Part shown: positions 57,117 to 64,000 of the stretch, one piece after another
Position numbering within the stretch: position 1 is the first letter of the stretch
How the letters are laid out: every line of letters starts with the position of its first letter
Assembly (NCBI GenBank): GCA_001899065.1
Contig: MKUZ01000018.1
Coordinates: 152,829-216,828 of the forward strand
DNA: 64,000 bases
Direction: 5' to 3'
Origin: Devosia sp. 66-22
GTDB lineage: Bacteria > Pseudomonadota > Alphaproteobacteria > Rhizobiales > Devosiaceae
The notes under the pieces: generated by a model
Database searches by the model: none
Seen by the model: only the letters and a program-made list of their open reading frames with translations
Told to the model about the DNA's origin: nothing
Program-made: the position numbers and the translations under genes

Positions 57117-58159
57117 GGCGCGCCTCCGAGCCGGGCGTAGGTCGCGAGCGGCGCATCGCCGGAAATGATGCTGCGCAAAGCGGGATCGAAGGTCGAGGGG
57201 AACGGATCGGCGCCCTCGAACTGGCTGTGCGGATAGTCGGTCGAGAACAGGATCAGCTGGTCGGAGCCGAGGTGGTCGATGACGCGGCGGAGCTGGTCGG
57301 TATCGGGACCATCGACCGGCGTGAGCGAGAAGCGGAGCTGGTCGCGCACAACTTCCTCGGGCGAACGATCGGTCCATGGCACTTCGAAACGCAGCCCGCC
57401 CCAGTATTTCGCGATGCGCCAGAGCAGGGCGGGGACCCAGGTCCAGCCGCTTTCGAGCAGCACCACCTTGAGCGTGGGATAGCGGTTGAACACGCCTTCG
57501 CAGAACAGGCTCGTGAGCTGGTACTGGAACGACTGCGCGTGCGCGACATAGTCCTCGAGATAGTAGCTCGGCCAGCCGAGCGCCGTCGGCGCGTTGCGGA
57601 ACTCCTGCCCGGCGTGGATGGCGAGAGCGAGGTCGTGGCGCACGCAGGCTTCGTAGATCGGCCAGTGATTGCGGCGGCCGAGCGGGCGGGCGGTGCCGGC
57701 CAGCACCATCACCTGCACGAAGCGCCTGTCCGGCGCGCAGCGCTCGATCTCGGCGACGGCCATCTCGATGTTCTCGAGGCTGACAACGATCGAGGCGCGG
57801 AAGCGCGGGTCGCGATCGAGAAAGTCGCCGCGCGTCCAGTCGTTGAGGGCGCTGGCATAGGCCTGGGCAAGGTCGTCGGAATAGAACGACTGCACGGGGA
57901 ACAGCGGATTGAGGATGCCGATGTCGCTGCCGAACGGCTCGAGGCATTGTGCCGCGACGGTGGCCGCGTCGCTGCCGGGCCGCCCCTTTGCCGGGCGCCA
58001 ATCGGCGCGGGCGGCCAGCGGCGTCATGTCGGGATAATTGGTCGAATGCAGATCGGCGATGCCGCGCATGGCACTGATGTCGCGCCAGTGCTCGGGCAGG
58101 TAGGGGAACAGCGCCGCGGTGTCGGGCGTGCCCGGGTGAATGTCGCAATCGATCTGCAT
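57113..58159 (-). CDS. Amidohydrolase family 2 protein, copy 2
   Basis: This 348-residue protein is clearly related to the previous one. It begins MQIDCDIHPGTPDTAALFPYL and has IHAGQEFRNAPT, EGVFNRYPTLKVVLLESGWTWVPALLWRIAKYW and LILFSTDYPHSQFEGADPF. The pair may form a heteromer or act on successive substrates. With the Rieske gene it resembles part of a catabolic cluster for an aromatic or amide compound; the substrate is unknown. Confidence 0.9.
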   Translation of the reverse strand: MQIDCDIHPGTPDTAALFPYLPEHWRDISAMRGIADLHSTNYPDMTPLAARADWRPAKGRPGSDAATVAAQCLEPFGSDIGILNPLFPVQSFYSDDLAQAYASALNDWTRGDFLDRDPRFRASIVVSLENIEMAVAEIERCAPDRRFVQVMVLAGTARPLGRRNHWPIYEACVRHDLALAIHAGQEFRNAPTALGWPSYYLEDYVAHAQSFQYQLTSLFCEGVFNRYPTLKVVLLESGWTWVPALLWRIAKYWGGLRFEVPWTDRSPEEVVRDQLRFSLTPVDGPDTDQLRRVIDHLGSDQLILFSTDYPHSQFEGADPFPSTFDPALRSIISGDAPLATYARLGGAP

Positions 58160-58197
58160 GGCAGGAGGGTGGACCGGCCGGGCGCCGCTGTCCAGCG

Positions 58198-59367
58198 TCA
58201 GCGCGGAAGGCCGATCAGCAGTCGGTCGGCACCGCCGCGGCTGGCGACGAACACGTCGGCGATGCCGTCGCCGGTGAAGTCTGCCACTTCGAGATCGAAG
58301 GCATTGGCGAGGGCGACAGAGGGGAGGGCGCCCGGTTCGGACGTGAAGCGGCCGGCGCCGTCATTGGCGAAGGCGACGATGGCCGAGACAGGGTCAGTGG
58401 CGTCGTCGAGGGTGAAGCTGCCGCGCAGCAGGTCGAGGTCGCCGTCGCCGTCAAAATCGATGAAGGCGGCGGACATGGTGATCTCGGCGTCGACGGGGAG
58501 GTGGGTGGCGGTGACGTCGGTGAAGGCGCCGTGGCCGTCGTTCAGCAGCAGGCGATCCTGCAGGTCGCGGTCGGGCGCGAAGATCTCGACATTGGCGAAG
58601 TAGATGTCGAGGGCGCCGTCAGTGTCGATGTCGACCAGATCGGCGTCGCGCGTCTCCTCCGGCGTGGGGCGGAGCGGCAGCGGCATCGCGGTGAAGTGCC
58701 CGCTGCCATCGTTGTGATAGAGTTGGTTGCCATCTTCGTTGCCGAACAGCAGGTCGACGTGACCGTCGCCGTCGACATCGGCGGCGGCGATGTCCTGCGT
58801 GATGTCGCCGCCGGCGGGCAGGCGGACACTTTCGTCGGCGAAGCCACCCGCGCCGTCATTGACGAGGACGAAATCGGGGCCGTTGTTGCCCACGACAAGG
58901 TCGGCGTCGCCGTCACCGTCGACATCTGTCGCGACTACGGCGTTGGCGGTGCCGCGTGAGGGGAGGCGTCCGGTGGCGTCGATGTAGCGCGCGTCCTCGC
59001 GCTGGAAGTAGGCGGCGACCCTGTCGTCCTCGCCGTAGAAGACGAGATCGAGGTCGCCATCGGCATCGTAGTCGGCGGCGGCGACATCCTCGTGGTCGCC
59101 AGGGCGATGCGGAGGAAGCGTATCCGAACCGTCGGTGAAATGGCCCGTGCCGTCATTGATCAGCAGGCGATTGATGCCGAACTCGACCGCGACAGCGATG
59201 TCGAGATCACCATCACCGTCCGCATCGAAGGCTTCGGCGGCCATGGAGTGGATCGACGCGTCCTTGGCCGGCAGCGCATCGGCGGTCGCGTCGAGGAAGC
59301 GCGAGCCGATGCGTTCGGGCGCACAGGCAAAGGCGAGGGACAGCAATGTGCAGAGCGCCGCGACCAT
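58198..59367 (-). CDS. FG-GAP/VCBS repeat protein, probable lipoprotein
   Basis: This 389-residue protein has an N-terminal signal (MVAALCTLLSLAFAC) ending in a lipobox-like cysteine. The mature part consists of about seven FG-GAP repeats, each with a calcium-binding DxDGDGxxD loop (FDADGDGDLDIAV, YDADGDLDLVF, VDGDGDADLVVG and others), which should form a beta-propeller. AGGAGGA precedes the chosen ATG at 59367. Such proteins bind ligands or surfaces outside the cell. The function here is unknown. Confidence 0.85.
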   Translation of the reverse strand: MVAALCTLLSLAFACAPERIGSRFLDATADALPAKDASIHSMAAEAFDADGDGDLDIAVAVEFGINRLLINDGTGHFTDGSDTLPPHRPGDHEDVAAADYDADGDLDLVFYGEDDRVAAYFQREDARYIDATGRLPSRGTANAVVATDVDGDGDADLVVGNNGPDFVLVNDGAGGFADESVRLPAGGDITQDIAAADVDGDGHVDLLFGNEDGNQLYHNDGSGHFTAMPLPLRPTPEETRDADLVDIDTDGALDIYFANVEIFAPDRDLQDRLLLNDGHGAFTDVTATHLPVDAEITMSAAFIDFDGDGDLDLLRGSFTLDDATDPVSAIVAFANDGAGRFTSEPGALPSVALANAFDLEVADFTGDGIADVFVASRGGADRLLIGLPR

Positions 59368-59476
59368 ATGGTCCTCCTGCCGCGGACAATAGCCTCCCAA
59401 ACATGGCCAAGAAGCGGCTTGACAGCGTCGGGAAGCGGGGCATATCGTCCCGCCAACTTTGAACCGGAGCACATCC

Positions 59477-59524
59477 GTGCGGAACATTCTCGTAGTAGTG
59501 GGGCGCATCGGCCACGTGGGATAA
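59477..59524 (+). CDS. Branched-chain amino acid leader peptide
   Basis: GTG at 59477 starts a 15-codon frame encoding MRNILVVVGRIGHVG, ending in TAA. It has two Ile, one Leu and four Val codons, and CGGAG 8 bases upstream. A terminator follows 33 bp later, upstream of the acetolactate synthase genes. This is the arrangement of a transcription attenuator in which stalling at Ile/Leu/Val codons allows readthrough. Confidence 0.85.
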   Translation: MRNILVVVGRIGHVG

Positions 59525-59556
59525 CGACCCGCGAAGGTAGGCTGGTGCGCGCAAAC

Positions 59557-59580
59557 AGGTCCCTGATGGGGCCTTTTTTA
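59557..59580 (+). terminator. Attenuator terminator upstream of ilvB
   Basis: AGGTCCC / GGGGCCT form a 7-bp stem (one T-G pair) with loop TGAT, followed by TTTTTT. The region before it contains segments that could pair instead with the leader (GCGCAT near 59504 and GTGCGC near 59545). Confidence 0.85.
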
Positions 59581-59690
59581 TTGCCGAGTTTTCGGCTGGC
59601 GGATGGGACGCTCCCACCCACCGGCTTCGCCGGTCCCCCTCCCGGAAGGGAAGGTGACCCGACTGAGAGACGAGTGAGGAAGGACTAAAA

Positions 59691-61459
<1,769 letters not shown>

Positions 61460-61460
<1 letters not shown>

Positions 61461-62014
61461 TGAACGCGCATTTGCAGGCAACAGGGTCGGTCTATTCGCT
61501 CGCCCCCGAAACGCAGACGCCGGAGCGGCACACGCTCAGCGTGCTGGTCGACAACGAGCCGGGCATCCTCGCCCGCATCGTCGGGCTGTTCGCGGCGCGC
61601 GGCTTCAACATCGACAGTCTCACTGTCTCGGAGACCGAGCACGAGAAGGGGCTGAGCCGGATCACGGTGGTGACGGTGGCGACGCCCAAGGTGCTGACGC
61701 AGATCAAGCTGCAGCTCGAGCGGCTGGTGCCGGTGCACAAGGTCCACGACCTCACCGCCGAGGGCAAGGCGTTGGAGCGCGAGCTGGCGCTGGTGAAGGT
61801 GGCGAGCACGGGCGAGCCGCGCGCCGAGGCGCTGCGTCTGGCCGACGCCTATCGGGCGCAGATCGTCGATGCGACCACCGAGAGCTTCGTGTTCGAGATC
61901 ACCGGCAAGCCCAGCAAGATCGACAGCTTCATCGCCATCATGGTGCCGCTGGGGTTGGTCGAGGTCGTCCGTACCGGCCTTGCCGCGATCTCGCGCGGTC
62001 CCGAGGGCATGTAG
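61460..62014 (+). CDS. ilvN: Acetolactate synthase, small (regulatory) subunit
   Basis: The small subunit activates the enzyme and gives valine feedback control. The 184-residue product has an ACT domain (HTLSVLVDNEPGILARIVGLFAARGFNIDSLTVS) and a C-terminal regulatory domain (ESFVFEITGKPSKIDSFIAIMVPLGLVEVVRTG). Its ATG overlaps the large-subunit stop by one base, so translation is coupled. Confidence 0.95.
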
Positions 62015-62052
62015 CCCTTCACACGGCTGTCACAGGCCTCTTGCACAACTGT

Positions 62053-62074
62053 GTTAGTGATCTATATCACTAAC
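62053..62074. promoter_or_regulatory. 22-bp palindromic operator
   Basis: GTTAGTGAT / ATCACTAAC is a perfect 9-bp inverted repeat with spacer CTAT. It ends 21 bp before the dehydrogenase start and lies within the likely promoter. The size and symmetry fit a TetR- or MarR-type dimer. No such regulator is adjacent in the window. Confidence 0.75.
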
Positions 62075-62095
62075 ATTGTTGAGCTGGAGGCTGCT

Positions 62096-63070
62096 GTGAG
62101 GGCTGCTGTCGTCGACCGTTACGGTCCCCCCGAAGTCGTGACCCTTCGGGAGGTGCCCAAGCCCGTGCCCGGGGAGAACGAGGTGCTCGTGCGGGCGCGG
62201 GCGACGACGGTCAATTCCGGCGATGCCCGGGTGCGCGGCATCAATGTGCCGGGCGGTCCGCTGTTCGCCTTCCTCATGCGGCTCAGCCTCGGCTTCGATA
62301 GGCCAAAGCAGCCGGTGGGCGGCTTCGAGATGGCTGGCGTAGTCGAGGCCGTAGGTCCGGGTGTTTCGGCGTTCAAGCCGGGCGACCGGGTGGTCGGCTC
62401 GCACGGCTTCAGGTTCGGCCTGCATCAGGAATACGCAACGTTCAGCAAGGACGACGTTCTCGCCCACATCCCGGACGGGCTGAGCGACGAGGATGCGGTG
62501 GCGGTGCTGTTCGGCGGCACCACCTCGGTGATGTTTTTTCGCGCCTGTGCGCTCAAGGCCGGGGAGTCGATCCTGATCAATGGCGCCTCGGGCTCGGTGG
62601 GCACGATGGCGGTGCAGATCGCCAAGTCGATGGGGGCGGAGGTGACCGCCGTGTGCAGCGCCGCCAATGTGGTGCTGGTCCGCTCGCTCGGCGCGGACCA
62701 TGTGATCGCCTATGACCGCGAGGACTTCACCCGGAACGGCAAGCGCTACGACGTCATCATGGACAACCATGGCAACGCGCCGTTCTCACGCGTGAAAGGG
62801 GCGCTCGCGCCGGACGGGCGGCATCTCATGGTGATCTTCGACAAGCTGTCGACCTTCGTTTCGGCCAAGTGGAACAAGCAGGTGGTCGAGGTGAACCAGG
62901 ACGACGACGCGTGGAACTCGGCTACCTATGCGCATCTGCTCGATCTCGTGGCGCGCGGGGTGATCCGGCCGGTGATCGACAGCAGCTACGACTTCGAGGA
63001 CATCGCCGAAGCGCACCGGCGGGTCGACACCGGTCGCAAGGCCGGCAGCGTGGTGGTGACCTTCGCCTGA
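62096..63070 (+). CDS. Zinc-independent alcohol dehydrogenase / quinone reductase-like protein
   Basis: This 324-residue MDR-superfamily NAD(P)-dependent oxidoreductase starts at GTG 62096, which has TGGAGG 5 bases upstream; the open frame further up runs through the palindrome. The layout is the GroES-like domain (VVTLREVPKPVPGENEVLVRARATTVNSGDARVRG), then GGFEMAGVVEAVGPGVSAFKPGDRV, the Rossmann motif ILINGASGSVGTMAVQIAKSMGAEVTAVCSAAN, and a C-terminal catalytic part. The structural zinc cysteines are absent. Confidence 0.9.
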   Translation: MRAAVVDRYGPPEVVTLREVPKPVPGENEVLVRARATTVNSGDARVRGINVPGGPLFAFLMRLSLGFDRPKQPVGGFEMAGVVEAVGPGVSAFKPGDRVVGSHGFRFGLHQEYATFSKDDVLAHIPDGLSDEDAVAVLFGGTTSVMFFRACALKAGESILINGASGSVGTMAVQIAKSMGAEVTAVCSAANVVLVRSLGADHVIAYDREDFTRNGKRYDVIMDNHGNAPFSRVKGALAPDGRHLMVIFDKLSTFVSAKWNKQVVEVNQDDDAWNSATYAHLLDLVARGVIRPVIDSSYDFEDIAEAHRRVDTGRKAGSVVVTFA

Positions 63071-63148
63071 CGCGCTTGCGCCGCCGCGCGGGCCGTTGAC
63101 CGCCTGACCCGCTGCAGCTAGGCAGGTCCGGCTTCCCTCGGGCTCTCC

Positions 63149-64000
63149 ATGTCCACCTCACCCAGCTCCAATCTGCGCGGCATCGCCTTCATGGTGATCG
63201 CCACGGGCGTGTTCTCGACCAATGACGTGCTGATGAAGCTCGCGACGGTCGGGATGCCGCCCTATGAGGTGCTGTTCCTGCGCGGGGTGATGGCGTCGCT
63301 GCTGATGCTGCCGCTGATTCTGCTCACCGGCAATGGCCGCCAGTTGCGCCATGTGGTCGACAAATGGGTGGTGATCCGCAACACGTTCGAATTTGGCGCG
63401 GTGCTCTGCTTCATCGTCGCGCTCGCCAACATGCCGATCGCCGACCTTTCGGCGCTGGGCCAGATCTCGCCGATGCTGCTGCTGCTCGGCGTCGCGCTGA
63501 TCTATCGCGAGAAGATCGGCGTTGCTCGCATGGTGCTGATCACGATCGGGTTCGCCGGCGCGCTGCTGGTGGCGCAGCCGGGCGTCAGCGGGTTTTCGTC
63601 CTACGCGTTGCTCGGACTTGTGAGCGCGATGTGCGTTGCGGCGCGCGACATTGTCGGCCGTAAGGTCGGCTCCAACATTCCCGCGCCGATTGTCGCCTAT
63701 GCGACGCTGCTGCTGGTGATGGTGGGCTCGGGCATCACGACCCTGCTGTTCGAGGATTGGGTGGCGCCCTCGCCGTACCACCTGCTGCTGCTTGCCGGCT
63801 CGGGCCTGTTCCTCAGCCTCGGCCACCTGTTCATCTTCCTGTCCTACCGCAACGCCGCGACCAGCGCCGTCGCGCCGTTCTATTATCTGTTCTCGGTGTG
63901 GGCGGTGCTGTCCGGCTTCTTCGTCTTCGGTACCTCCCCCAATACGCTCGCGCTGTGCGGCATCGGCCTCATCGCCGCCAGCGGCATGGCGGTCGTCTTC
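63149..64000 (+). CDS. EamA-family (DMT) transporter, cut by window end
   Basis: The frame is open from ATG 63149 to the last base, so the C terminus lies outside. The visible 284 codons hold about ten membrane segments in two EamA repeats (NDVLMKLATVGMPPYEVLFLRGVMASLLMLPLIL, then ALGQISPMLLLLGVALIYREKIG, and NAATSAVAPFYYLFSVWAVLSGFFVFG). The substrate is unknown. It is the second DMT transporter in the window, not closely alike to the first. Confidence 0.88.
   Translation, partial: MSTSPSSNLRGIAFMVIATGVFSTNDVLMKLATVGMPPYEVLFLRGVMASLLMLPLILLTGNGRQLRHVVDKWVVIRNTFEFGAVLCFIVALANMPIADLSALGQISPMLLLLGVALIYREKIGVARMVLITIGFAGALLVAQPGVSGFSSYALLGLVSAMCVAARDIVGRKVGSNIPAPIVAYATLLLVMVGSGITTLLFEDWVAPSPYHLLLLAGSGLFLSLGHLFIFLSYRNAATSAVAPFYYLFSVWAVLSGFFVFGTSPNTLALCGIGLIAASGMAVVF

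Noticed and set aside
57117..58148. N-terminal extension of the first amidohydrolase frame
   Set aside because: It overlaps the second amidohydrolase gene in another frame and is Arg/Pro-rich; the ATG at 57116 gives a normal family start.
59600..59660. CCGGCTTCGCCGG hairpin between the attenuator and ilvB
   Set aside because: It resembles a common short extragenic palindrome and lacks a T-run; a second attenuator is not supported.

Overview
The window is high-GC DNA from an alphaproteobacterium, most likely a Hyphomicrobiales member and possibly Devosia-like. The evidence is the gene order ftsA-ftsZ-lpxC-bamD-recN-ligA, the order hflK-hflC-Do protease-serB-miaA, an alphaproteobacterial SspB with its RHH neighbour, and a circularly permuted (two-piece) tmRNA gene. 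The genus is inference; the class is well supported.

Layout. 1-8.5 kb: cell division and envelope genes (ftsA end, ftsZ, lpxC, bamD), then recN and ligA. 8.5-13.4 kb: two small exported proteins, aminopeptidase P, a 44-codon ORF and prmA. 13.4-25.1 kb: a non-coding stretch, an EamA transporter, an orphan LuxR-type regulator, uvrD, a secreted phytase-like esterase, a 1190-residue AsmA protein, an RHH protein and sspB. 25.19-44.14 kb: an integrated phage-derived element. 44.1-44.5 kb: the tmRNA gene on the minus strand. 44.6-54 kb: ridA, thyA, a DUF4424 protein, a GNAT enzyme, folA, hflK, hflC, a Do protease, serB and miaA. 53.8-59.4 kb: a MATE exporter, a DUF4180-Rieske-amidohydrolase-amidohydrolase cluster and an FG-GAP repeat protein. 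59.4-62 kb: a branched-chain amino acid attenuator with acetolactate synthase large and small subunits. 62-64 kb: an alcohol dehydrogenase-like enzyme behind a perfect palindrome, and a truncated EamA transporter.

The main accessory feature is an 18.9-kb element inserted in the 3' end of the tmRNA gene. A 12-bp core (TGCAGGCTTCTG) is repeated at both ends, and a tyrosine integrase lies next to attR. Before insertion, the tmRNA gene lay about 90 bp upstream of sspB on the same strand; SspB is the adaptor that recognises the tmRNA tag. The element encodes a full HK97-type head and packaging set (portal, protease, capsid, connectors, both terminase subunits, HNH nuclease) and part of a siphovirus tail (tube, terminator, tape measure, frameshifted chaperone). 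I see no tail tip or fibre, lysis or replication genes. Its genes are intact and mostly overlap or abut. Terminase lies after the connectors, next to the tape measure gene. Control appears to rest on two divergent ribbon-helix-helix proteins around an 18-bp operator. It may be a defective prophage, a satellite or a gene-transfer particle; intact genes favour a maintained function, but sequence alone cannot decide.
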